The notes: generated by a model not told the origin, from the letters alone. DNA of 64,000 nucleotides from Nitzschia sp. DOCU1 (GCA_951394045.1 OX595987.1:3472001-3536000); one strand, 5' to 3'; shown: positions 54,095-64,000, numbered from the stretch's first letter. A program made the numbers and translations.

Positions 54095-55258
54095 ATGGAC
54101 AAGAATTTACAGACTCACTCTGATTCTGATGAAGGGCCTTTGACAAAAAAGTTGCGATCTTCCGATCCGGACTTAAAGATCATCGTGGGAGAAGGTGCGG
54201 ACCAACGCGAATACTTGCACTATGCTCCCATCATGGCCTCTCAGAGTCACTTTATTGATACGATGCTTGCAAGTCCCATGAACGAATCCATCTCTGGGGA
54301 GATCAAACTTCCTGACTTGGCTCCCAAAGACTGGGACCGAATGATGATGTTTTTGGAAGTAGAGAATTGCCATAAAATGAGACTGCAAGATGCCGTCGAG
54401 CTGGTATCCCTGTACAACAAGTACGAGTTTCGTCAAGGGTTAGGATTATGCGAAAAATGGATAACAAATGCAACATGTGCATGGTCTTTGTTCCCCCACA
54501 ACGTTTCTCAGGAGGAAATGGACATGGTGATTAAAGTATTTGAAGCCATCGATGCAGGTGGTCTGAGCGCTGCAACAGTTAAGTCGGCGTTGAAATTAAT
54601 CCGAAACTTCGTGAAGAAGCCACTGGGATTTTGTGCTCGATCCTTGTCAGATGTCAAGCTGGAGCACCTTGTCCCCCTGTTGCAGAGCGCCGAGCGTTCG
54701 ATTCATTGCATTCAGCATGAGAGTCTTTTTTCGGATTGGACGGAAGATGAAGTCAATAATCCAATGTTTCCCAGGCTATTTGTGAAGCAATGGGAGCTAT
54801 TGAATGCATCGGCTCTATTGGACGAAGCGACAAAAGCTGTCTGGGTTTACGACGTGCTCCCTGGAACTAGGTTTTTCGAAGGCCGATACGCAAAGGACAA
54901 GGACTGGAGTGATAAAGGATTCTTTTTTTTTGCGTCGACGAATGTGACTCTTCCACCAGTGGAGGTAGATGGGGAGGTAGATGGTGATGTTGACGAGTTT
55001 GGTGCGGTTATAATGAGAAGACACAACAGGGTCGAGGAGTCTGCAGAAGCCAGTTATTGTTGGACGATCTGCCTCCTCGACTCAAATACCGGCGCCGCTT
55101 TAGAGGTGGAGTACCCCATATGGGTTGCGCCAAATTCACATCATATGCTTTTACCGCCAAAAGATGGCTGGATTCCCGCCAAGAACGAAAGGGTGGATAG
55201 ACCAGATCTTTCGTTTCCTGGAACAAGCCCCAGAATCAGGTACGAACTCGAACAATAA
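54095..55258 (+). CDS. BTB/POZ-domain protein, paralogue 2
   Basis: A single exon, 387 residues. The BTB domain (about 25-110: DLKIIVGEGADQREYLHYAP, SQSHFIDTMLASPMNESISG, EIKLPDLAPKDWDRMMMFLE) is roughly 80% identical over this part to the gene at 38718-39947. The following helical region (DAVELVSLYNKYEFRQGLGL, VPLLQSAERSIHCIQHESLF) and the C-terminal domain (YCWTICLL, PIWVAPNSHHMLLPPKDGWI) also match. Differences are concentrated in a short Glu/Asp/Gly insertion near residue 290 (VEVDGEVDGDVDEFGAV). A recent dispersed duplication is the simplest explanation. Function unknown; Cullin-3 adaptor is one possibility. Confidence 0.85.
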   Translation: MDKNLQTHSDSDEGPLTKKLRSSDPDLKIIVGEGADQREYLHYAPIMASQSHFIDTMLASPMNESISGEIKLPDLAPKDWDRMMMFLEVENCHKMRLQDAVELVSLYNKYEFRQGLGLCEKWITNATCAWSLFPHNVSQEEMDMVIKVFEAIDAGGLSAATVKSALKLIRNFVKKPLGFCARSLSDVKLEHLVPLLQSAERSIHCIQHESLFSDWTEDEVNNPMFPRLFVKQWELLNASALLDEATKAVWVYDVLPGTRFFEGRYAKDKDWSDKGFFFFASTNVTLPPVEVDGEVDGDVDEFGAVIMRRHNRVEESAEASYCWTICLLDSNTGAALEVEYPIWVAPNSHHMLLPPKDGWIPAKNERVDRPDLSFPGTSPRIRYELEQ

Positions 55259-55642
55259 TCTCTTGGGAACCGTGCAGAACAGTTGGAGCAGTGAGGAAGT
55301 GCAAAGGCAGCAGTATTATTGTTGACAAATTGCGTATGGGGAGCGACTCATTTGAACCTTAGTCTCTTCTTAGTAAATTAGAGCCTACTACCTTTCACCG
55401 GCGCGTTATAAACGACGACTCGCTCGACCACACATGGGCCGAAACCGGAACGAATAACAGACGTGTCGTTGTAGTCGATCTGAAATGAAGGGGGGGATTC
55501 GAGGATGGCGGATTCAAAGGATCAATCAAATGAGGGAAGCATCTCTCGCAGGTCGATTTTGTGCGGTCAAGGGTATCGACAACAAATGCGACAACGTTCA
55601 AAGCACAAAGCAGCGAGGAGTAGCTATTTCAACATGAAACTA
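55259..55642. other. Intergenic between BTB paralogue 2 and the ABC transporter, contains copy C
   Basis: About 380 bp between two convergent genes. Copy C of the BTB-associated element is at 55446-55506. No third BTB open frame follows it. Confidence 0.5.
55446..55506 (+). repeat. BTB-associated element, copy C
   Basis: Reads CGGAACGAATAACAGACG, TGTCGTTGTAGTCGATCTG, AAATGAAGGGGGGGATTC, GAGGAT. It is closest to copy A, including the GTCGATCTGAA part missing from copy B. It sits about 190 bp downstream of the BTB2 stop with no BTB gene after it, so it may be the leader of a lost third copy. Confidence 0.5.
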
Positions 55643-58600
55643 CTAATTCAACTTCTTTCCAGACTCACTCAACGGATCGATCCTAGATTCGCGATCCATC
55701 AAATCAAAGATTCGTCGGGCAGCTGCCTTGGCTTTTTCGCTATCTGCTAAATCGGCCATCGCCAGACCGATTCCACTCAACCCAAACATGAGGCCGAACA
55801 TGGAGATCATCATGTCACGAAACTCATAGTCCTCTGGAAATCGAAATAAGAGCCACCCTCCAAACCAGAACATCAAGCCGATGCTCCAAAATTGGACCAG
55901 AAAGGAAAGGCCAACCGTGCTTCCTCTGATAACGTTCTGGCGAGCGGGATTAGGATCTTCGCGGTCCAAGGCGGTTTGGAACTCTTCGACTCGCTCCCCC
56001 TCAATCGTCAGGGAAGCAACCGTGCGAATGTTCAGCAAAGATTCCACCAAGATGCCTCCAGATGAATTGGGAGGTAAAGCATCAGGGTCGGCCATTGGGA
56101 TCTCGTCACCAATGTAGGCTTTCACCTGCAACGCTTTGCCGACACTCATGAAGGGCATCAATCCAAAGGAGAGAAGTGCAAAAGGCCACATATACACAAA
56201 AGCAACAATGACTCCAACAAGAACACTCGATAAACTCATGACCAACATTCGTATCGGTTGGCCAGAGAACGTATGGATCAGGGCGGCATCATCGGACAGC
56301 TGGGTCGTGATAGTGCCCACCGACCGAACATCAAAATAGGAGACTTCTTGGCGAATCAAGTTTCCAAATGCGGCATCACGCACGCGCTTGTTCATTCGTT
56401 CTGTAGCGGTTCCGAATCCATAAAACATCAAAATATTCCCGACCAGTGACGATGCCATGACGCACAACAAACCATAGAAGACTTTCATGGACAAATCTTT
56501 CATGAACTCTGCGGCATCGTCCCAGTATTCCTGACAGGTCTCAAACTCGGGGTACCACGCAATGGGCGGAACCAGGCTGTCGCTACAACTGTCAACGCGG
56601 TAGTACAGGGCCTGGACCATGTAGGCAAAGATGAAACCCCACGCTGGAAACATTAGGCCGGCCAAGACAGCACCCAAGGATCCAATCGCAAAATAGTATC
56701 CATCGCCCTTGGCCATGAGGCGAGCTCGTTCAGAATATTTCTTCTCGTCTTCCTTGGTGAGATGGGGCTCGTCCCCGTCGGGGAGGACCTCCTTAAGCTC
56801 TCCCTCGCGTTCGTCCTCCTTTCTTTCTTGTTTGGCGTTGTGCTTTTCGCCCGTCTCTACCACAAAATCCAGATTCTGAAGGTCGTGAAGATGTCGATAC
56901 GTTCCGCCGGGTATTGCCATGAGATCGTCATGAGTACCAATTTCGCGAACCTTGCCCTTATCGATCACGGCGATGCGATCGGCATTTCGAACGGTAGAAA
57001 GCCGATGTGCAATCACAATAGTAGTCTGAGTCATGTCAGTCATGATCCTATTCAATGCTCCTTGAACAACGTGTTCGGCTTCACTGTCCAAGGCTACATT
57101 CCAACGTGTGAGTCAAATGAATGATGGCAGCGATAGACGAAAGGCACCGAGGTAGTCGTAGCTCACCAGAAGTTGCTTCGTCCAACAGCAGTACCTTGGG
57201 CTTTCGGAGCAAGGCTCGAGCAATGGCAATGCGTTGTTTCTGACCTCCAGATACTTGCGTGGATGATCCTGCGCCAACTTGGGTGTTGTATCCATCGGGG
57301 AAACCCATAATGAAGTCATGAGCATTAGCTTGCTTCGCAGCCCACTCGATATCTTCTTGGGTGGATGCTGGGCTTCCAAATCGAATATTTTCGCGTACAG
57401 AGGAATCGAATAGAACTGGTTCTTGACTTACGAGAGCTAACTGATCCCGGACCCAACGAACGTTCAGCTCTTCCATGTCGACGCCCAGGAATTCCACACA
57501 GCCCTTATTGGGACGATAAAATGCTTCAATCAACTGGACCAGCGTAGACTAAAAGCGTCGAGAAGAGAACGGTTAGAGCCAAAATCCGACTTTCTCCCAA
57601 TGAGTCTCAACTATCATATTTACCTTCCCCTGCCCCGATGGGCCTACAACCGCCAAAGTCTCCCCCTCCATCACAGCCAGGTTCAGTCCTCGAAAGATTT
57701 TGTTCTCTGGACGGCTTGGGTACTGAAAGTGGACATCACGAAAGCGAATCACGGGAACCGAATCACCGACTTCCACTACAACACCCTGAACATCTTGACT
57801 CGCAGGTTCAGATGTATCTACAATACTGCTTGATCGGGACGAAGTATTGCCGCTTGTCTGTGACGAGCCAGAAGTGGTAGAGAGTATCGACTCTTCATTT
57901 TTGCCCTTTCGATCTTGAGTTTGAGCTTCCACAAGATCAAAGTAAGCGCCCCGCTTCTCTATCAACTCATCATGGCTCCCCGTCTCAACAACACGACCTT
58001 CGTGAATGACAGCAATCATGTCGGCATTCCGAATCGTTGAGAGGCGATGGGCAATGGCGATGACTGTCTGATTTCCCTCTCCCATCAATATATCCAATGC
58101 TTCCTGGACAACGGCTTCTGATTCACTATCCAACGCACTGGTGGCTTCATCTAGCAACAAGATCTTGGGTTTCTTGATGAGCACCCGAGCGAGGGCGATG
58201 CGCTGTTTTTGTCCTCCACTAAGTTGGGCTCCTTTACATGACCATGACATGTAAGCTTGGATGCTTAAGTCGGCATTTGCCTTCAAATCGACCGGACTTA
58301 CCTTCATCACCAACTTGCGTATCATAGCCTTTGGGAAAACTGGCTATGAAGTCGTGGGCGTTTGCTTCTCGCGCCGCCTCTTCAATCTGCTCTTGAGTGG
58401 CTCCAGGTAATCCAATGGCAATATTCTCGCGAATCGATTGAGCAAATAGTTTCGGCTCCTGGCTAACCAATCCAATCTGTTCGCGAAGCCATTTCAAATT
58501 CAAATCACGGAGATCGACACCATCCAAAGTAATTGACCCACTCCGAACGTCGTAAAAGCGCTCCAACAATTGCACAGTGGTACTTTTGCCTTCAGGATTT

Positions 58601-60263
58601 GTACAACGATACGATTTCGCGAGTCAGTAAATGGATAAAAGATTTGCTCATACCATCGTTGTAACGTACCTCCCCCGCTGGGTCCCACAATTGCTACCGT
58701 CTTTCCAGCCGGTACTTTTAACGACATGCCCCGGAAAACTTCCACTTCCAAACGAGAAGGGTACGCGAAATGAACGTCATGAAACTCAATTTCGCCCCTT
58801 ACCTCCGTGAGCTTTCTTCCTTCAAGCGAAGACGAATCTATGGTGTACTTGGGCAAGGGTGCGGAAGATCCACGACGTTGCAAGGCTTGCGCCTTGTCTT
58901 CGAACTCGTTTGCCTTGTTCATGTCACTAGAAGTGTCACGATAAATGGCTTCCAACGCGGGATACGCAGCCGACTGGGCAGCCATGAAGGACTCCCACGA
59001 TGATGTTATCTGTGGTAAACCTGAACCAGCAAAAGTGACACCAAACATGGCACCAAAGACACCCACCGCTGAAACTGGCTCGCACGCTGGGTTGTCAATC
59101 GAGGAACCCGAAGGATCACAGCCTGTCTCCTGCACATTTCGGTAAAGAAGAAAGGCCCCGTAGAGGGTGACAGGAATGTAGGCCAATAGAAATGACGACA
59201 TTATACATCCGTTTGCGAGCCCCAACTGCATCACTTGTTTGGTTGCCCCATCGTAGGCTTCTTGGGTGGCCGCCATAAATTTGGAAATCATAGTTTCTAC
59301 GGCATTCAGGGATAGAATGGTTCGAATCGACGAAACTGTAGTATAGACAATAGATCCTGCCCTGGCATACGACGAATTCGCCCGCTTTGTCTGTGTCGTT
59401 GTGAGTTGAAACAGAAACCTGGCACTGACAGCCATGAATGGGACGACTGCCACAACGAACAAGGAAACCTGCCACGAGCTCCAGAAACCATAGACGAGAC
59501 CAAGAATGACAGTAAAAAAGAATTGGACTCCATCGCCAAGCTTTTTGCCTAAGCCCTTTCGAAATCTGATTGCATTGGATGACACCAGAGTTGCTGTTCC
59601 AGAAATATCCCGTAAATCGTAGTAGGCCATATCTTGCCGCAAAAGGGCTTGAAACCACTTTCGTTTGAAATTGTTCGTCATGTTAACGGCGGCGGTCTCG
59701 AGGAACGTTGCTTGCAGCGTCATGAAGAAAAACGAAACGGCTCTGGTCAACGAGCAAAAACTAATGAGTCTCTACATCCGTAGCCACCTACCGGTAGTAG
59801 TATGCAATGACTGACTCACCCGAGCACCATGAACGAATACGCCAGTCTTCGAATCGTTCCGAGGAAGGCATCCTCGTCTAAGTATTGAAACGGCAATTGC
59901 ATCGTAAGTCTTTGTCCATCAACAAGTCACATTGAAGTTGATTTCACACTTCTTACTTGTTGCCCCCGACAGATCTTGAAAACTATTCGAGAACAGAAAT
60001 GCCAAGGCCGGAAAGAAACATCCCGAAATGGTGGCACAAAGGATTCCGAGTCCAAAATACACCTTGGTCTGGAGATCGGGCATGAAACTAAAGACTTCAG
60101 CCACCGTCGCTAAGGGATCAGCGGGTTTACTCGCAGCATCATTCGCCTCCTCGTTGGAGGATCCTGATGGAAACGGCAAAGGTTGTTCCACATCATCATC
60201 CTTCGTAGAATCCTTGCGCTGACTTTTGCTATTCGTCGTCGTCGTCGTCGTCGTCGTCGTCAT
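55643..60263 (-). CDS. ABCB-type transporter with domain order TMD-NBD-NBD-TMD
   Basis: Seven exons: 60263-59950, 59909-59820, 59742-58670, 58589-58302, 58231-57624, 57548-57167 and 57093-55643, total 1,401 residues with all phases consistent; the first intron is short (40 bp) and its exact donor is uncertain. TMD1 (about 65-430) includes [20 protein letters not shown]1 has Walker A VGPSGGGKSTT (formed across an exon junction), [17 protein letters not shown] and Walker [13 protein letters not shown]. After a Ser-rich linker comes NBD2 with Walker [31 protein letters not shown] and [14 protein letters not shown]. Only then comes TMD2 ([39 protein letters not shown]), ending at [14 protein letters not shown]. 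Canonical full ABCB proteins are TMD-NBD-TMD-NBD. Both NBDs look active. It should export lipids or drugs across a membrane. It begins with a Thr9 run. Confidence 0.88.
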
Positions 60264-60675
60264 TAGGATGAGGATGCTTGGGATATTTTTGTGTCATGGA
60301 ACAACCTTATTCCCGCATAAGGACAACGGAACAGAAGCCCCTGCCGCAGACCCCGAACAGTACAACATTAGTATGGTGACGCCGATTGTCTTCTCCCTGC
60401 TCACATCAGAAGACGATGGATCGCGATGTAATGGTGATGTCGGATGGGAGGAGTTCGCAAAATGCGCGTTTTGACTTGTTGGACCAAACTAAAAAGGGAA
60501 CCGGGCTTTGTCTCCAATCGTGGAGTACTAGCAGACGTGCACGTCTGAAGAATGTCACTCGATTTCCCCCCGTGAACTCGTCCGATGATTTGCAAATCAA
60601 CAACTACAGCATAAAAGCAAAAGAAAGCCAGAATCGAATGGTAACAGCCAGTGAGAAAGAATCATTTACATCGCG
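60264..60675. other. Divergent promoter region (ABC transporter / RNA ligase)
   Basis: About 410 bp with no recognisable feature. The (GTC)n run at about 60231-60262 belongs to the coding start of the ABC gene. Confidence 0.45.
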
Positions 60676-62190
60676 ATGTTGCCAAACGTAATTAAATATC
60701 CTCGCACTGAGCATCTCATTAACCCAGGAGGAACCGCAACTACTGACGATGATCTTGTGATTAAAGATGTCGACGCTGTTCTGAGCGCACTAGCGTCGGA
60801 CCCATGGCGGCCAGTCATTGTGGAGGAAAAGATTGACGGTGCCAATCTGGGGGTAAGAATTGTTGATTCTGAGATCAGAGTTCAGAATCGAAGTCACTGG
60901 ATTACTTCAGGTGAACATGCGCAGTTCAGCATGATTCAACCTTGGATCCAGGAACACCGCGATGCGTTGTTCCGACTGTTGGGCTCGGAAACGTTGATTC
61001 TCTACGGAGAATGGTGCGCAGCCAAACACTCGATCCGATACGACAAATTACCAGGTTCCTACTTTATCGCCTTTGATTTGTTTGATATAGAAGTGGGACG
61101 ATTTTATTCTCGCCCAAGATTCCACCACGCGTTACAAGGCTCCGGAATCCCAGTCGTCCCGACCATTGGAATTCTCCCTACTCTCACCAACCACAACACC
61201 GCAGCAGCAACAAAAATGAGTTCTGGACTATATAAGCATCAACGCAAGATACAAGAAAGCTTGATTAACAGTGTACTGGGCTTGCTTGATACAACTTCTC
61301 AATTCCGACTGGGAGGTTTTGTTGAAGGAATCATCCTTCGCCGAGATCACCACGACCAGGATTGGATGGAAGATCGGTATAAAATTGTACGCCCCGACTT
61401 TATCCGTGGCTGTCAAGACGGTGACTGGCATCGTCGTCAACACATTGAAAAGCAAGTGATTGATTACTTGTTTGGAAAGCGATACCTGGAAGAGTGCTAC
61501 GTTTTTGACCCAAAAGAGCAAGAAGGAAGAAACGAGCACCAGCAGGCGCCGACAACCAATGCCATCAGCCCTACCAGTACCATCGCATGCAATATTGCCC
61601 CACTGCCAGCGGCAGCCATGGACGAAACCATACTTTCTTCCCGTCGAAGACGTGTCCCTCGTTACATTTTGTTAATGGGACTTCCCGCCAGCGGCAAGAG
61701 TTCGTTTGCTACTGCACTGGCAAATGCGTTCAATGGCAACGACAACAACAAACGACACCACAACAACAAATCAAAAATGCCACCCATGGTAATTGCCAAC
61801 CAAGACGAGTTGGGTCGCAAGGATTGTGTCAAACTAGTCAGCCAAGCAGCTGCTTGCTCCAATTGTCGTGTCATTGTGGATCGTTGCAATTTGACGGTTG
61901 CCGAACGTTTCGAGTTTTGGGAATGTTTGCATAGTCCACCACCTCAAACTGTGGCTCTGGTATATTTTGCAGCCTCGCCAAGCCAATGTATGCAACGCGC
62001 CAAGTTACGATTGGGACATCCTACCATGGGTCCCGGCAAGGGACGACCCGAGTCGGTAGTGTCACAATTAGCCAAGCGCCTGGAGCTGCCGACAAGTCAT
62101 GAGCGTCACAATGTCTTTGGAAGTGTCGAAACGATACACACTTGGAACGAGGCCAGGGCCTTGCTCTACAAGTGGGGTGTTCGAGTCTAA
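60676..62190 (+). CDS. RNA ligase fused to a P-loop polynucleotide kinase-like domain
   Basis: A single exon, 504 residues. The ligase half (about 1-285) has the nucleotidyltransferase motifs in order: motif I EEKIDGANLGV with the lysine that carries AMP (Lys52), motif III region LILYGEWCAAK and FIAFDLFDIE, motif IV GGFVEGIILRR, motif V YKIVRPDF. This resembles the T4 Rnl2/REL group. After a variable linker, the C-terminal half (about 327-504) starts with LMGLPASGKSSFA (Walker A, Lys341), then VIVDRCNLTVAERFEFW and a lid-like RAKLRLGHPT, as in 5'-OH kinases or related P-loop enzymes. A combined ligase and kinase would heal and seal broken RNA ends. A cyclic phosphodiesterase domain is absent. 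Role, such as tRNA splicing or RNA repair, is inferred. Confidence 0.85.
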   Translation: MLPNVIKYPRTEHLINPGGTATTDDDLVIKDVDAVLSALASDPWRPVIVEEKIDGANLGVRIVDSEIRVQNRSHWITSGEHAQFSMIQPWIQEHRDALFRLLGSETLILYGEWCAAKHSIRYDKLPGSYFIAFDLFDIEVGRFYSRPRFHHALQGSGIPVVPTIGILPTLTNHNTAAATKMSSGLYKHQRKIQESLINSVLGLLDTTSQFRLGGFVEGIILRRDHHDQDWMEDRYKIVRPDFIRGCQDGDWHRRQHIEKQVIDYLFGKRYLEECYVFDPKEQEGRNEHQQAPTTNAISPTSTIACNIAPLPAAAMDETILSSRRRRVPRYILLMGLPASGKSSFATALANAFNGNDNNKRHHNNKSKMPPMVIANQDELGRKDCVKLVSQAAACSNCRVIVDRCNLTVAERFEFWECLHSPPPQTVALVYFAASPSQCMQRAKLRLGHPTMGPGKGRPESVVSQLAKRLELPTSHERHNVFGSVETIHTWNEARALLYKWGVRV

Positions 62191-62241
62191 ACTTGTGTGT
62201 GTGTCGCACAATGACTAGAGTTCCCCTATAACTTTGTAGTG

Positions 62242-63627
62242 CTAGGATGCTTCTTGTTGCTGCTCCATGGCCACTTGTTGTTGTTGTTGTTGTTGTTGTG
62301 CTTGTAAGCCTGGCGGATAATAGTCAAACAAATCCGCTTGTGACTTGTGCCCATGCAGTCTCATAAAATGTTCCACAACCGAGTCCATTATTGTTTCTCC
62401 TTCTTCCCTAACATCCAAAATGACATTCATAAAGTCCGTGAGTAATTCACTCGTCGATTCATGCTTGTCGGCAATCGATCGATCATAGTCCATGGCAATA
62501 TCTGCCAAACGGTGCAACAAAAACGCTCGTCCTTCAGAATCCGAATAATCCCATGCAGCTTGTACGACATACAACAATGCCGAATGTGCAAAGAATTGAT
62601 CATCCACATCATACAAGCCTTGTGGAGTGGGAGAGGCGGCTCCAAACATGACCATGCGAAAATGATCACACGCCGGTCCCGCATGAGGAACACCTCCACT
62701 GGTACAAATCAAGTCGCCACAATCGAGTCCTCCGTCAGTTTGTTTCAACACTTCAGCACCTGCCATGTTGGCTTCCAATTCGTCTCGTCGTTGTAACATG
62801 GGACCAAAAACATTTAAAATTTTGTTGCACCACTGGTACACATGAGGTTGTTCCAATAAGCAGTCTCGTACCGATGTGGGTGCCTCGGACCAGATACCAG
62901 ACACTAATTCTTCGACAGAATGTGGTCCAAAGTCTTCTCGTAACACGACCTGGGTGCCTGGTGTGTGTTTATGCGACGACGACGACGAATTCATCATTAA
63001 TCCGAATTGTACGTTATTCACCGGCACATCGGTATGAATCGTTTGTGCGTCGCATTTTTGACTGATAATAATACTCCAATCGGCAAAGGTAAAGTGTGAA
63101 TTGTTTTGCATCATGGCTTGTACCTTTTCATCCCGCATGGCTTGTGCTTGTGCATAATCCACCATGACAAGTGGCAAAGCCTCGAATCCTGGGAGAGAAG
63201 TAAAGTATTCCCCCAAGACTTTGATTTCATACCGACCCCCCGTAATGCGACGCACGCCTTTGTACCAGCCGCCATTATCGTCGTCGACCCAGTCTTGCTC
63301 CAAAGCTTCCAAATACATGGCCTCGAGACTGGGCAAGAATTCTTGCTCAAAGACACTCACGAGGCGTTGCATTTCTTGGACGACGGGGTGATCGCGAACG
63401 GCAGGAATAATCGCTGTGGTGGGTAACCCCAGGGCACGTCGGCGGTACTTGAGTTGCAAGACTGGTTCGACAGTACTACTGCTGTCAGTACTACTATCCG
63501 TTGGAGGATCCATGACGGTAGGCTCTTTCATTTCATGACGATGATGATGAGGAGTAGCGGTAGTGCTGCTGCTACTAGTCGTGATTTCGTCGTTGTTGTT
63601 ATTATTGTTGGAGTCTCGAGGTGCCAT
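62242..63627 (-). CDS. Probable Fe(II)/2-oxoglutarate-type oxygenase with Asn- and Gln-rich ends
   Basis: The open frame continues to 63990, but the start at MAPRDSNNNNN gives 461 residues and removes an unconserved-looking upstream part. After a low-complexity N terminus (Asn run, Ser/Thr-rich, His-rich) a globular domain spans about 60-430. It holds the pattern of a double-stranded beta-helix oxygenase: TIHTDVPVNNVQFGLMM (HxD, two metal ligands) and, about 100 residues later, GGVPHAGPACDHFRMVMFG (third His, and the Arg that would bind 2-oxoglutarate). Such enzymes hydroxylate diverse substrates. The C terminus is Gln-rich (nine Gln in a row). No close family was recognised; the oxygenase call rests on motif spacing. 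Confidence 0.6.
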   Translation of the reverse strand: MAPRDSNNNNNNDEITTSSSSTTATPHHHRHEMKEPTVMDPPTDSSTDSSSTVEPVLQLKYRRRALGLPTTAIIPAVRDHPVVQEMQRLVSVFEQEFLPSLEAMYLEALEQDWVDDDNGGWYKGVRRITGGRYEIKVLGEYFTSLPGFEALPLVMVDYAQAQAMRDEKVQAMMQNNSHFTFADWSIIISQKCDAQTIHTDVPVNNVQFGLMMNSSSSSHKHTPGTQVVLREDFGPHSVEELVSGIWSEAPTSVRDCLLEQPHVYQWCNKILNVFGPMLQRRDELEANMAGAEVLKQTDGGLDCGDLICTSGGVPHAGPACDHFRMVMFGAASPTPQGLYDVDDQFFAHSALLYVVQAAWDYSDSEGRAFLLHRLADIAMDYDRSIADKHESTSELLTDFMNVILDVREEGETIMDSVVEHFMRLHGHKSQADLFDYYPPGLQAQQQQQQQQVAMEQQQEAS

Positions 63628-64000
63628 TTTAACTGAAGAATTGTGAAATGAACGTCGTTGCTGTGCTCTCAAGTTTTGCTTGCTTGGTGCCGTCAGAGAG
63701 AAGATCGAACTACAAACCCCCAGCCAGTCAATAGGATATCCGGAAACAACTGAATCGAAGCAGAGATAACAATGGAAGCAAGAGCAGACTTCTCTCGTTT
63801 TTGATGGCGGGGATGGCTCGTCAGCACCAAGGATGAAAAAAGTGAGAAGGGAAACCTCGCGTGCTTTTTCGTACCTTTTTGGGGGTCTGCATTGCGAGCA
63901 CGAAAGGTTGCGTAGACTTTTACGTACAAAATGTACTGGGGCAGGGAAACACTCGGAGCCGGAAAATGCGAATTCGGAGGGCAAGGGCATATCTAAACTG
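63628..64000. other. Upstream region of the oxygenase-like gene, to window edge
   Basis: About 370 bp. The minus-strand frame of the oxygenase gene stays open here to 63990, so a longer N terminus cannot be excluded, but the composition does not look coding. Confidence 0.35.

Noticed and set aside
60231..60262. A (GTC)n microsatellite
   Set aside because: It encodes the Thr run at the start of the ABC transporter in frame.
62276..62300. A (TTG)n microsatellite
   Set aside because: It is the coding strand complement of a Gln run at the C terminus of the oxygenase-like protein.

Overview
The window is nuclear DNA of a photosynthetic stramenopile, most likely a diatom. It is intron-containing (almost all introns about 70-100 bp, GT-AG), gene-dense (27 protein-coding genes in 64 kb on both strands) and carries proteins typical of diatoms: a two-pass receptor nucleotide cyclase, an Hsp70 with a secretory-type presequence and LRGG motif, proteins with W/LGY repeats, and long Gln, Asn, Ser and Thr homopolymers. 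No tRNA, rRNA, CRISPR array or intact transposon was recognised. Exon limits below were set by eye from GT/AG sites plus reading-frame and protein continuity.

Layout. 1-10.6 kb: 3'-truncated receptor-type nucleotide cyclase (-), Hsp70 with presequence and EEVD end (+), MATE transporter fused to about 14 W/LGY repeats (+). 11.4-18.5 kb: class 3 lipase (+), small unknown protein (-), protein kinase with a long activation-loop insert (+), splicing factor SF3B2 (+). 18.5-27.4 kb: DUF1769-PH-DUF547 protein (-), membrane-anchored ATPase-only Hsp70 of STCH/HSPA13 type (+), two-repeat protein (-), mitochondrial Rieske protein (+). 27.6-38.5 kb: pseudo-receiver protein (-), long-chain acyl-CoA synthetase (+), DUF1295 membrane protein (-), small glutaredoxin-like protein (+), and the divergent ribosome-biogenesis pair RRS1 (-) / BMT5-like methyltransferase (+). 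38.7-46.2 kb: BTB protein (-), PH protein with NPF/DPF motifs (-), alpha-carbonic-anhydrase-like protein lacking two zinc ligands (+), tRNA-splicing endonuclease subunit Sen34 (-). 46.8-55.3 kb: 1,479-residue lipid-binding-like/multi-PDZ protein (+), CLF1/Crooked-neck splicing factor (-), second BTB paralogue (+). 55.6-64 kb: ABCB-type transporter with the unusual order TMD-NBD-NBD-TMD (-), RNA ligase-kinase fusion (+), probable Fe(II)/2-oxoglutarate-type oxygenase (-).

Functional themes are RNA processing (SF3B2, CLF1, Sen34, RNA ligase-kinase), ribosome assembly (RRS1, BMT5-like), chaperones (two atypical Hsp70s), lipid metabolism or binding (lipase, acyl-CoA synthetase, DUF1295, DUF1769/PH, TULIP-like) and transport (MATE, ABCB). 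These are ordinary eukaryotic neighbours, not an operon. Several convergent pairs end only 30-110 bp apart, so their 3' UTRs probably overlap. The best candidates for something undescribed are the permuted ABC transporter, the MATE-repeat fusion, the TULIP-PDZ giant, the RNA ligase-kinase, and three copies of a short element around the BTB genes.
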